The notes under the pieces: generated by a model | The model's database searches: none | What the model was told of the DNA's origin: nothing | Seen by the model: only the letters and a program-made list of their open reading frames with translations | Translations under genes and position numbers: made by a program | Shown: piece by piece, positions 1 to 7,895 of the stretch | Layout of the letters: each line of letters begins with the position of its first letter | Numbering within the stretch: the first letter of the stretch is position 1 | Assembly: GCA_023269675.1 (NCBI GenBank) | Contig: JAHFSX010000039.1 | Span: forward strand, 1 to 59,865 | Direction: 5' to 3' | Origin: Verrucomicrobiota bacterium | Lineage (GTDB): Bacteria; Verrucomicrobiota; Kiritimatiellia; RFP12; UBA1067 | Length of the DNA: 59,865 nucleotides

Positions 1-655
1 CCGGGGCTGCGGGGGCGGCCGGCGCGGGCGCGGCCACGGCGGCCGGCGGCGGGGCGGCCGCGGCGGGCTTCTTGCTCTCCACCTTGATGGAGACGAGCTC
101 GTCCTTCAGCTGGGCGCTCTGCGCCTGCATCTGCCGGAGTTCGGCGCGCAGCTTCTCGAGCTCGCCGTCCTGCGAGGCGACTTTGTCGTGCACCCGCGTG
201 GCGATCTCGTTCACGCCGTCCAGCTTCTTGTCCATGCTGGACTGGAGGTCCGTCGTGACGCGCGACATCTGCCGGACCGACTCTTCCAGCGCGGGCGAAG
301 TCTGCACAGCGGCGGCGGGCGCGGTGGCCGGGGCGGGGGCCGTTTTCTGGGCGATCACGGCTTCGAGGAGCTTGTCGACCCGCTCGTCGTTGCTGCGCCA
401 CATGGCGATGCCCGCCGTGAGGAATCCGCCGACGACGACGGACATGAGCACGGCGAAAAGCACGGAAAGCTGCACGACGCGCTTGCGGGCCTGCGCGCGC
501 TCGGCTTCGAGATAGTCCTGGAAGGCCTTGAGGACCGGGAACGATTCCGCGTTGGCGTGCGAGGCGGCGCTGTACATGGCGACCAGGCCGCCGCCGGGCT
601 CGGGGGATTCGTACGCGGAGGCCTCGGGTGTGTGTTTGGGGGGGATTGCACTCAT
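1..655 (-). CDS. Membrane-anchored coiled-coil protein (3' end outside window)
   Basis: Reading frame on the minus strand from ATG at 655 that stays open to the window edge, so the C-terminus is missing (about 218 residues visible). The N-terminus is cytoplasm-like, followed by one hydrophobic segment at about residues 60-80 (VLFAVLMSVVVGGFLTAGIA). Then comes a heptad-rich acidic/basic stretch typical of a coiled coil, and an Ala/Pro-rich tail. No catalytic motif is seen and I do not recognise the family. The layout resembles single-pass envelope spacer proteins, and it shares the TM-plus-coiled-coil style of the divergent gene at 1045. Base composition is normal for the window. It could be a structural or scaffold protein, but the function is unknown. 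Confidence 0.72.
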   Translation of the reverse strand, partial: MSAIPPKHTPEASAYESPEPGGGLVAMYSAASHANAESFPVLKAFQDYLEAERAQARKRVVQLSVLFAVLMSVVVGGFLTAGIAMWRSNDERVDKLLEAVIAQKTAPAPATAPAAAVQTSPALEESVRQMSRVTTDLQSSMDKKLDGVNEIATRVHDKVASQDGELEKLRAELRQMQAQSAQLKDELVSIKVESKKPAAAAPPPAAVAAPAPAAPAAP

Positions 656-1044
656 GGCGGATAGCTTAGAGCATTTGGGGGGGCCGGAAAAGGGGAAAAT
701 GGAGGGAGCGGTTTTTCATGAGTCTCCAGACCGGCGGGGTGTGGGATTGTCAACGGACGTCGGCCTTTTGAAAGCGATGTTCGTCACCCGGACTTTTGGT
801 GGAACGGCAGAGCGGCAAACGGCGAACCGCAGAAGACCGGAGGGAAAAAGAGGTGTTTGCATGCTCCGGACCCGATGGCCGCTCTCCGGCGGGTGACACG
901 TCGCGCCGCGCGGAAACCGCAAATCGCTCTCCCGTCGGGGGGGCGGTTTGTCCTTCGGGTGCGCGTTTTCCTGTTTCGATCAGGCGGATTTTACTCTATA
1001 CTGGAACACGTTTTCAAAAGGACCGAGCGGCACAAGGACGTTTT
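656..1044. other. Divergent intergenic region, no gene seen
   Basis: 389 bp between two divergently transcribed genes. Short frames here lack supporting start signals or family resemblance. The only element I can support is a promoter near the right end (974-1002). No repeat of the types found elsewhere in the window is visible. Confidence 0.6.
974..1002 (+). promoter_or_regulatory. Putative sigma70-type promoter for the gene at 1045
   Basis: TATACT (997-1002) is a 5/6 match to the -10 consensus. It lies 17 bp downstream of TTTCGA (974-979), a weak -35. Transcription would start about 35 nt before the ATG at 1045. Supported by spacing and position only. Confidence 0.45.
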
Positions 1045-1512
1045 ATGGATGAGATGGCGAACCTGGCGGGTGAAGACGCGAAAACGGGTGAGGAGACCCT
1101 GTCGCGGACGGAGCTGCAGATCGAACAGGAGAAACTCAAACTGGAGCGCGAGCGCATCCTGTTGGAGCGCGAGCGTCTGGAGTCGATGCGGGACCGGGTG
1201 AAGGTGCAGGAAAGCATTCATGCGGACAAGAACGGCAAGCTGTCGGTGACGCTCTCGACGTTGACCCTGGTTTCGATCATTTGCCTGTTGGTCGGCGGCA
1301 TCCTGGGCGCATTCTCGACCTCCGCGCGCCTGGACCGCCGCAACACGGCACGGCTGCAGGAGGTGATGCAGACGCTGGCCACCGCCTCGCCGGAGTCGGT
1401 CGGGATCTCGACCAACGAGAGCACGTCCGCCAACGCGGAGATGCCGTCCTGGTTGAAGGCGATGAAACCCAAGGGCTCGCACACGGGCATTTCGCTGGTG
1501 GTGATCCAGTAG
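1045..1512 (+). CDS. Small coiled-coil membrane protein
   Basis: 155 residues. I chose ATG 1045 because an AAGGACG ribosome-binding site precedes it and because the longer in-frame alternative reads through the promoter. Residues about 20-60 are a highly charged helix rich in Glu, Arg and Leu (EQEKLKLERERILLERERLE), a strong coiled coil. A single transmembrane segment follows at about 75-97 (TLTLVSIICLLVGGILGAF), then a Ser/Asn-rich tail. No enzyme motif is present. It is divergent from the membrane coiled-coil gene at 655 and lies 62 bp before the phosphomannomutase. Function unknown; a membrane scaffold is possible. Confidence 0.75.
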   Translation: MDEMANLAGEDAKTGEETLSRTELQIEQEKLKLERERILLERERLESMRDRVKVQESIHADKNGKLSVTLSTLTLVSIICLLVGGILGAFSTSARLDRRNTARLQEVMQTLATASPESVGISTNESTSANAEMPSWLKAMKPKGSHTGISLVVIQ

Positions 1513-1574
1513 GCCGTAGACGAGAGGCTGTGGACGGTTGGACTTGTGCAACGGCAGGACAGAGAAGGCGCGGA

Positions 1575-2930
1575 ATGTCTTTTTTCAAGGCGTATGACAT
1601 GCGAGGGGTGTTCGGCACGGACTTCGATCTCGAGACCGTGCACCGGATCGGGCGGTGGCTGCCGAGCGTGCTCGGCGCGCGGCGCGTGCTGGTCGGCCGC
1701 GATATCCGGCTCTCGTCGGTTGCCATGCGCGATGCGCTCTGCCGCGGCCTGGCCGAGTCCGGCTGCGCGGTGGACGACATGGGGTTGGCCACCACGCCGA
1801 TGGTCTACTTCTTTACGGCGCGCGAGGGGTACGACGCGTCGGTGCAGATCACCGCGTCGCACAATCCTCCGGACTGTAACGGCATGAAGGTCTCCCGCGC
1901 CGGCGCGGTGCCGGTGGGGTATGACACGGGGCTGTCCGAACTGGAGTCGCGGGTCCGGTCCGGCGCGCTGCCGCCCGCGGCGGCGGCGGCGGGGCGTTGC
2001 CGGGCGGTCGACTGCCGCGGCGCGTTTGTGCGCTGGCTGCGGGACCGCCGCGCGGACCTTTCCGGGCTGCGGCTGGCGGTGGACTGTTCGGACGGCATGG
2101 CGGGGCTGATCATCCGCGACGTGCTGGGCGAGGGCCCGGTGTATCTCAATGACACGCCCGACGGGACTTTTCCGCATCATGCGCCGAATCCGCTCGAGGC
2201 CGGAAATCGACGGCAGCTGGTCGAGGCGGTGACATCGCAGGGGCTGGACGCGGGCGTGATTTTTGACGGCGACGCGGACCGCGTGATGTTTGTGGACGAG
2301 AAGGGCGCGTTTGTGCAGCCGGACATGTTGATACCCGTCATCGCCCGCGCGTTTCTGAAGCGTGAGCCGGGGGCGACGGTGATCCACGATATCCGCACCT
2401 CGCGCGGGGCGATCGAGGCGCTGCAGGCGGACGGGGCGAAAACGGTCATGGGCAAGGTCGGTCACGCCTTTGCCAAGATGGCGCTGCGCGAGACGGGCGC
2501 GGTGTGCGGCGGCGAGCTGGCCGGGCACTACTATTTCCGCGAGTTCTTCTGCTGCGACTCCGGCGAGTGGGCGGCGCTGCTGGTGTTGGCGGCGCTGGCC
2601 GAGGCCCGGCGGCGGGGGCTCTCCTTCAGCGCGATGATGGCGCCGATCTGCAAGTACGCCAACTCCGGCGAGATGAATTACCGGATCGCCGACAAGGACG
2701 GGGCGGTCGCGGCGGTGCTGGCGGCGGCTGAGGTGTTCGGCGCGCCGCGGGCGCGCTACGATTTCGACGGGGTGCGGATCGAGTATGCCGCCTGGTGGCT
2801 GAACATCCGCAAGTCCAACACGGAGCCCTATCTCCGGCTGATTGTGGAGGCGTGCGACGCCGGGCTGCTGGCGGAGCGCCAGAACCTGCTGGAGGCTGTC
2901 TTGGCCCCGTTCGGCGTGAGGCAGGCGTGA
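1575..2930 (+). CDS. manB: Phosphomannomutase / phosphoglucomutase
   Basis: 451 residues, the usual length for alpha-D-phosphohexomutases. Converts hexose-6-phosphate to hexose-1-phosphate (mannose and/or glucose) for sugar-nucleotide synthesis in the cytoplasm. The sequence starts FKAYDMRG as in ManB/CpsG. It carries the phosphoserine loop TASHNP, the Mg-binding DGDADR loop and a C-terminal phosphate-binding region (RKSNTEPYLR). ATG 1575 was chosen over upstream in-frame starts because this is where homology begins. It is followed 20 bp later by the ABC operon and probably co-transcribed with it. Mannose versus glucose specificity cannot be read from sequence alone, so the symbol is provisional. 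Confidence 0.93.
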   Translation: MSFFKAYDMRGVFGTDFDLETVHRIGRWLPSVLGARRVLVGRDIRLSSVAMRDALCRGLAESGCAVDDMGLATTPMVYFFTAREGYDASVQITASHNPPDCNGMKVSRAGAVPVGYDTGLSELESRVRSGALPPAAAAAGRCRAVDCRGAFVRWLRDRRADLSGLRLAVDCSDGMAGLIIRDVLGEGPVYLNDTPDGTFPHHAPNPLEAGNRRQLVEAVTSQGLDAGVIFDGDADRVMFVDEKGAFVQPDMLIPVIARAFLKREPGATVIHDIRTSRGAIEALQADGAKTVMGKVGHAFAKMALRETGAVCGGELAGHYYFREFFCCDSGEWAALLVLAALAEARRRGLSFSAMMAPICKYANSGEMNYRIADKDGAVAAVLAAAEVFGAPRARYDFDGVRIEYAAWWLNIRKSNTEPYLRLIVEACDAGLLAERQNLLEAVLAPFGVRQA

Positions 2931-2950
2931 GGATGAGCGGGTCGTGAAAC

Positions 2951-3676
2951 ATGCTTGAAGTTGACCATATCACCTTTTCTTACGGGCGGCACACGGTGCT
3001 CAACGACGTCACGTTCGACGTGGCGCCGGGCGAGATCGTCGCGCTGACGGGCGCCAACGGCGCGGGCAAAACCACGCTGCTGCGGGTGCTGGCCTGCCTG
3101 CTGATGCAGGACTCCGGCAGCGTGCGTCTGGACAGCGTCAACCCGCTGCTGCGCCCGATCAAATACCGCCGGGGGATCGGGTATCTCTCCGAGCATTGCC
3201 CGCTCTACAGCGACATGACCGTGGAGGCGTATCTGACCTACCGCGTGCGGCTCAAGGGCGAGCGCAGCATGCGTGTGCGCAAAAGGGTGAGTGAGGCGCT
3301 GGAGATGTGCGGGCTGGATGAGGTGTATAAAACGCGCATCCGCCTGCTGTCGCACGGTTACCGCAAGCGTGTGGGGCTGGCCGACGCGCTGGTGCAGCAC
3401 CCCAAGCTGCTGTTGCTGGACGACCCGCTGGCGGGGCTGGATGTGCGGCAGCGGAAAAAAACCGCGGCGGTCTTGACGGCGGCCTCGTCGCGGGCGGCGA
3501 TCATCGTGTCGGGCCATGAGATACATGAAATGCTGGAGTGGTGCACGCGTTTTGTGGTGCTGGGCAAAGGCCGGGTGACGGCGACGTACAGGACCAGCGA
3601 CTACAGCCGGGAGGAGCTGAGCCGCCTGCTGGAGCAGCAGGTCGGCTCGGGAGCGGGCGGGGAGGTGAGGTCATGA
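2951..3676 (+). CDS. ABC transporter ATP-binding protein (GldA/NatA-like)
   Basis: 241 residues. Walker A is GANGAGKTT at about residues 34-42. The signature region is LLSHGYRKRVGLADAL, with Gly-His replacing the usual Gly-Gly. Walker B is LLLLDDPLAGLD, and the H-loop is SGHEIHE. It supplies ATP hydrolysis for the membrane partner encoded next. Its stop overlaps the permease start as ATGA (3673-3676), so the two are translationally coupled. Followed by GldG-like and DUF4340 proteins, the set resembles the Gld-type ABC operons of gliding bacteria and many PVC bacteria. Substrate unknown. Confidence 0.93.
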   Translation: MLEVDHITFSYGRHTVLNDVTFDVAPGEIVALTGANGAGKTTLLRVLACLLMQDSGSVRLDSVNPLLRPIKYRRGIGYLSEHCPLYSDMTVEAYLTYRVRLKGERSMRVRKRVSEALEMCGLDEVYKTRIRLLSHGYRKRVGLADALVQHPKLLLLDDPLAGLDVRQRKKTAAVLTAASSRAAIIVSGHEIHEMLEWCTRFVVLGKGRVTATYRTSDYSREELSRLLEQQVGSGAGGEVRS

Positions 3677-4416
3677 CGGCCATTCAAGTGACTTGGTTGC
3701 GCGAGGTGCGGGCCTTCCGCGGCGCGTTTTCCTGCGGCGTGCCGGTGGCGGCGTTCCTGGCGGCGTGCGGCTGGACCTTCGTCATGACGCTGCGGCGCAA
3801 CGAGGGGAGCGTGTTGCAGATCCAGAGCATCTGGGGGCTCTCGATCGCGCCGTGGCTGCCGCTCCTGAGCGCGGTGCTCACGATGCGCCTGTTTGCGGAG
3901 GAGCGCTCGACGGGCATGATCGATCTGCTGATGTCTTCGCCGATCCGCGAGCGCGATCTGGTGATCGGCAAGTTCCTCTCGGCCATGACGGTGATGGCCG
4001 TGGCGCTGCTGCTATCGCTGACCGTTCCGGTGCTGATTCTGCCGGCGCTGTCAGCGCCGGTGCAGGGCACGGTGCGCGCGGCCGGCTTCGTGGCCACGTT
4101 CCTCATTCTGTTTCTGCAGGCCTCGACGTGGTGTGCCGCAGGCACGATGATCTCGGTGTTCTTCCGCAATCAGGCGGCGGCGGCCGTGGGGTCGCTGGTG
4201 CTGTGCAGCGGCTTGCCGGTGGTGGCGTATGCGGCGGTTCTGGCCTGGGTGCCTTCGGTCCGCACGGAAATGGCGTGGATGCCCTTGCTGGTGCACGTGT
4301 ATGATTTCTCGACGGGTCTTTTCTCGACCGCCATCCTGGCGCTGTATGTGATGACGACGGTGTTTTTCCTTTTTGGCTGTTCCAAGCTGCTGGCGTGTCT
4401 GCGCCTGCGGGGCTGA
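3673..4416 (+). CDS. ABC-2 type permease (GldF-like)
   Basis: 247 residues with about six hydrophobic segments, including ones near residues 20-40, 50-70, 95-120, 130-155, 165-190 and 215-240. A short conserved motif after TM2 (LFAEERSTGMIDLLMSSPIRE) is typical of ABC-2/GldF permeases, where it contacts the ATPase. The start ATG overlaps the stop of the ATPase gene, fixing the start. It would form the channel of the ABC complex. The GldG-like gene begins 25 bp after its stop. Confidence 0.9.
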   Translation: MTAIQVTWLREVRAFRGAFSCGVPVAAFLAACGWTFVMTLRRNEGSVLQIQSIWGLSIAPWLPLLSAVLTMRLFAEERSTGMIDLLMSSPIRERDLVIGKFLSAMTVMAVALLLSLTVPVLILPALSAPVQGTVRAAGFVATFLILFLQASTWCAAGTMISVFFRNQAAAAVGSLVLCSGLPVVAYAAVLAWVPSVRTEMAWMPLLVHVYDFSTGLFSTAILALYVMTTVFFLFGCSKLLACLRLRG

Positions 4417-4441
4417 ATCTTTTGCGGACGGGGTTGATGAC

Positions 4442-5950
4442 GTGAGCAAACCACAATTCAAATCAGGGCAGGTGCAGGCGACGGGGCGGCGCGCGCTGCG
4501 GGCGTCGTCTTTCTTGGCCATCGGGCTGGGCGCGGTCCTCGCGTTGCTGGTCATCGCGCTGGCCTACCGCCTGAATCTCACGTGGGAGGTTTCGGTCGGC
4601 AAGGTCCGGCTGGTCTCCGAACGGACGCGCGACGTGTTGGCCGACACGCAGGGTTCGATCAAGATCTCCTGCTTCATGGATCGGCGCCACCCGATGTTCC
4701 GCCCGGTGTCGCGGCTGCTGCGCGGGCTCCGGCAGGCGTCGCGCAGTGTGGCGGGCGCGGAGATCGCCGTCGAATATGTGGATCCGCGCTGGGACCTGAC
4801 CCGGGCCGGACAGCTGGCCGCGTGGGGCGTGCCGGAGAACGCGCTGCTGTTCGAGCGGCAGCGGCGGCGGATCGTGGTGACGCTGGACGAGATGCTGACG
4901 CAGGGGTCGCCGTTGCGGGCGCAGGCGGAAAGCGGCGCGCGCGGCGAAAGTGCCGCGCTGGGCGTGTTCCGTGGCGAGATGGTGTGCGCAGCCGCGATCT
5001 CGCGCCTGACGTTGCCCTACGAGCGGTCGGTGGTCTACTGGCTGCAGGGACACGGCGAGGCGCGTTTCGACGATTATGACGAGTTGCGCGGCTTCTCCGA
5101 CATCGCCCGCGAGCTGAGACGTGACGGGTTCGAGCTGCGGGAATTGGCGCTGCCCGGTTTGAGTCAGATCCCGGCGGATTGCCATGTGCTGGTGGTCGCG
5201 GGCGCGCGCCATGCGCTGGCCGCCGAGGAGCAGAACCTGCTCGCGGCCTTCCTGCAGCGCGGCGGGCGGCTGCTGGTTCTGGTGGCGCCGCACGTGACGA
5301 CCGGCTTGGAGAAGGTGCTGGAGAAGTGGGGCATCCGCTTGACGCCCTTCATCGCGGCGAGCGCCAAGACGCTTTCCGGCCAAGAGGTCGTGATCACGTC
5401 GTTCGCCGATCATGTCGTCACGCGCAACCTGAACAACGCCTCGGTGGTGTTCGGGTACGCGACGTGTCTGGAGGCGGTGACGGATCCGATGGTGGCGGTG
5501 GGTGCGGACCGGCCGAAGGTGACCCTGCTGGCGCAGACCGACGCGGAGGGGTGGGGCGAGTCGCAGCCGGATGTGTTCCCGCGCCATTTTGACCGGCAGA
5601 GCGAACTGCAGGGGCCCGTTGCGGTGGCGGCGGTCTCCGAACGCGGCGGAAATGTGGCGAAGGACGTGGCCTTCAAGCCGACGCGCGTGTGTGTGATCGG
5701 CGAGGCCGATTTCGTGATGAACGGGGCGCTGGCCACGCGCGCGAACGCGAACCGCGACCTGTTCATGAACGCCGTCGCGTGGCTGGCGGGGGTCGAGACG
5801 GGCACCGCGCCGTCGCTGGGCGGCGACGCCACGCTGGTGACGGGCTTCGCGCGTCGCCAATGGGTGGTTTTCATGATCTGGTCAGCGGTGGCTGTGCCGG
5901 GGTGCGTGTTCCTGTTGTTCAGTCTGGTGTCGCTGCGCATGCGGCGGTGA
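4442..5950 (+). CDS. GldG-like ABC transporter auxiliary protein
   Basis: 502 residues from a GTG start at 4442. Longer in-frame starts would overlap the permease and lack homology. One N-terminal TM (about 25-45, FLAIGLGAVLALLVIALAYR) is followed by a large periplasmic domain of the GldG / ABC_transp_aux type, and a C-terminal TM (about 475-498, WVVFMIWSAVAVPGCVFLLF) ends in Arg residues. The motif VYWLQGHGEARFDDY is characteristic of the GldG family. In gliding Bacteroidetes GldA/F/G form an ABC complex, but here gliding cannot be inferred and an envelope-assembly role is as likely. The DUF4340 gene follows 9 bp later. Confidence 0.88.
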   Translation: MSKPQFKSGQVQATGRRALRASSFLAIGLGAVLALLVIALAYRLNLTWEVSVGKVRLVSERTRDVLADTQGSIKISCFMDRRHPMFRPVSRLLRGLRQASRSVAGAEIAVEYVDPRWDLTRAGQLAAWGVPENALLFERQRRRIVVTLDEMLTQGSPLRAQAESGARGESAALGVFRGEMVCAAAISRLTLPYERSVVYWLQGHGEARFDDYDELRGFSDIARELRRDGFELRELALPGLSQIPADCHVLVVAGARHALAAEEQNLLAAFLQRGGRLLVLVAPHVTTGLEKVLEKWGIRLTPFIAASAKTLSGQEVVITSFADHVVTRNLNNASVVFGYATCLEAVTDPMVAVGADRPKVTLLAQTDAEGWGESQPDVFPRHFDRQSELQGPVAVAAVSERGGNVAKDVAFKPTRVCVIGEADFVMNGALATRANANRDLFMNAVAWLAGVETGTAPSLGGDATLVTGFARRQWVVFMIWSAVAVPGCVFLLFSLVSLRMRR

Positions 5951-5959
5951 GTGGAGCCT

Positions 5960-7801
5960 ATGGGAAATCGTCGGATCATCATTTTTCTGCTGAGCGGCAT
6001 CGCCGTGTGCGCGCTGCTGCTGTGGGGCGTGCAGCGGCGCGTGCGGTTTTTCCCCGCGCAGAGCAAGGCCAGGATGGTGCTGCTCGAGCATCCGATGGAG
6101 GCGGTCGACACGGTGACCGTCGAGCGGGGCGACACGCGCATCGGGTTGCGCCGGCAGGGGGGGCGCTGGGAGCTGGCGGCCCCCTTTACGGCCCGGGTCG
6201 ATCAGGGGGCCGTGTCGCGCCTGCTGGACGCGTTTGAGACCGCCCGCGTGACGGACGCGCTCAGCTTCCAGGAGCTGCGCCGCCGCGAGCTTTCGCTCAA
6301 GGAGTTCGGCCTGTATCCCGCGCACACGCATGTGACCCTGAGCGGGCCGCAGCGGTGCGACGAGTTTTTTTTCGGCGCTTTCTCTCCGCTGGGTGCCGAT
6401 GTTTATCTGCGCATGAACCAGATGGAGCAGATTTTGGTCGTGCCGGCGGGCCTGTACAACGTGCTGCCCCGCACGGCGGACGATATCCGCTCCCGCAAAG
6501 TGGCGTACGGCGACCGCGCGCTTCTGCGTACGGTCGAGCTGCGGGTGCCGGGACGTCCCTTCATCAAGCTTTCCAAAGAGACCGGGACGTGGCGTCTGGT
6601 GCAACCCGCTTCCGCGCCCGCTTCTGACTCGAAAGTGGAAGGGTTGCTGGACGCTTTGTACGCCGCCCGTGTCGAGCGCTTCATGTGGCCGACGGTCTCG
6701 AACGTGATGGACGTCGCGGAGACGGAGACGGCGATTAAGACGCGTCTGAGCCTGTACGGCTTCGGCGCGGACACCGGCCTGCAGATCCAGCTGCAGGAGT
6801 CGGGTGCGGAGCCTCCCGTGAAGATCGTGTTCGGGCGGACGCTGGACAACGCCGACGGCTTGACGTATGTCCTTTTGCCGGGAGGGGAGGCGATCGGCGC
6901 GGTCTCGAACGCGGTGACGGAGGCTTTTCAGCCCTTGCCGTCCGACCTGCGCGACACCCGGCTGTTCTACGAGATGCCGGGCAGCGTGCGGCGCCTGCAG
7001 GTCTATTTCGGGGACCTGCTGTTTGTGCTTTCGCAGACCAACTCCCAGTGGCGCCTGGACGCTCCGGTGGCGGACGTGGCGGATCAGACGGTGGTGAGGG
7101 ATACGGTGGAGCGGCTGCTGCGGCTGAACGCCGAGACGATCGATGAGGGCTCATCGAGTGAAGCGCGGCGCGTGCGGTCCGGGCAGAATGGGCCGCTCAG
7201 CCATGTGGAACTGTTTTCTGAGCAGGCGTCGTGGCGGTTCGCGGTCGCGCCGGACGATGCGGCGGGCGCCTATTACCGCGTGACGTTCACGAATGCGCCG
7301 ACCGTCTTCCGCGTGGCGAGCAGCAATATGCCGCCCGCCTTGGTCAGCATGGCCGGGCTGCTGGGCCTGCGTGACAAGACGGTGCTGGCGCTGCAGCCCA
7401 AAAGCGTGCGGCGCATCACCGTCAGGCGGGGCGAGGGGGCGGGTGAGACGCTGCAGCGCGAGAAAGACGGCGCCGTCTGGCGTCTGGGCGAGGGACTGTC
7501 GGGCCAGGTCTCGAAAGAGCGTCTGGACGCGTTGCTGGCGCGGCTGGCGTCGCTCAAAGCCGACCGGATTGAAAAACTGGGTCTGACCCCCGATGAGCTC
7601 GATACCTACGGGTTGCGCGTGCCGTGGCTGGAGGTGAGCGTGGACGTGGAGGCGGCGGATGCCGTCCGCAAGACGGTGCTGGTCGGCAAGGAGGCGGGGT
7701 CGGGCAAACGCTTCGCGATGGTGCGCGGGCTGGATGTGCTGTTCGTGCTGGACGGCGAGGCCCTGGCCGGGCTGTCGGCGCGTCTGGTCGATCCGCTCTG
7801 A
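5960..7801 (+). CDS. DUF4340 domain protein, GldG-operon partner
   Basis: 613 residues. ATG 5960 is preceded by GTGGAG at good spacing; an in-frame GTG at 5951 is the alternative. A signal-anchor at about residues 8-25 leads to a long soluble region. This contains at least two DUF4340-like repeats, with recurring blocks such as RRQGGRWELAAPFTARVDQ, SKETGTWRLVQPASAPAD and SQTNSQWRLDAPVADVADQ. DUF4340 proteins are regularly encoded directly after GldG-like genes and are thought to act at the outer face of the inner membrane. Last gene of the operon; a T-rich hairpin follows. Confidence 0.87.
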   Translation: MGNRRIIIFLLSGIAVCALLLWGVQRRVRFFPAQSKARMVLLEHPMEAVDTVTVERGDTRIGLRRQGGRWELAAPFTARVDQGAVSRLLDAFETARVTDALSFQELRRRELSLKEFGLYPAHTHVTLSGPQRCDEFFFGAFSPLGADVYLRMNQMEQILVVPAGLYNVLPRTADDIRSRKVAYGDRALLRTVELRVPGRPFIKLSKETGTWRLVQPASAPASDSKVEGLLDALYAARVERFMWPTVSNVMDVAETETAIKTRLSLYGFGADTGLQIQLQESGAEPPVKIVFGRTLDNADGLTYVLLPGGEAIGAVSNAVTEAFQPLPSDLRDTRLFYEMPGSVRRLQVYFGDLLFVLSQTNSQWRLDAPVADVADQTVVRDTVERLLRLNAETIDEGSSSEARRVRSGQNGPLSHVELFSEQASWRFAVAPDDAAGAYYRVTFTNAPTVFRVASSNMPPALVSMAGLLGLRDKTVLALQPKSVRRITVRRGEGAGETLQREKDGAVWRLGEGLSGQVSKERLDALLARLASLKADRIEKLGLTPDELDTYGLRVPWLEVSVDVEAADAVRKTVLVGKEAGSGKRFAMVRGLDVLFVLDGEALAGLSARLVDPL

Positions 7802-7824
7802 GGCGGGCGGCCCGCGCGCCCGGG

Positions 7825-7855
7825 GCGGCTTGCCGCGACGATTTTTTTCTTTTTC
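7825..7855 (+). terminator. Possible intrinsic terminator after the ABC operon
   Basis: A short GC-rich stem (GCGGC/GCCGC, 7825-7836) is followed within five bases by a T-rich run (7842-7855). The stem is short, so termination strength is uncertain, but position between the ABC operon and the TonB receptor gene fits. Confidence 0.45.
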
Positions 7856-7895
7856 TGTGAACCGCTCCGGCGCCGTCCGCGTTTAAACGGGCATC

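Noticed and set aside
1281..1574. N-terminal extension of the phosphomannomutase frame
   Set aside because: Overlaps the upstream coiled-coil gene; family homology starts at the ATG at 1575.
7885..7894. Palindrome CGTTTAAACG before the TonB receptor gene as an operator
   Set aside because: A single 10-bp palindrome without a second copy or a neighbouring regulator; too little to support.
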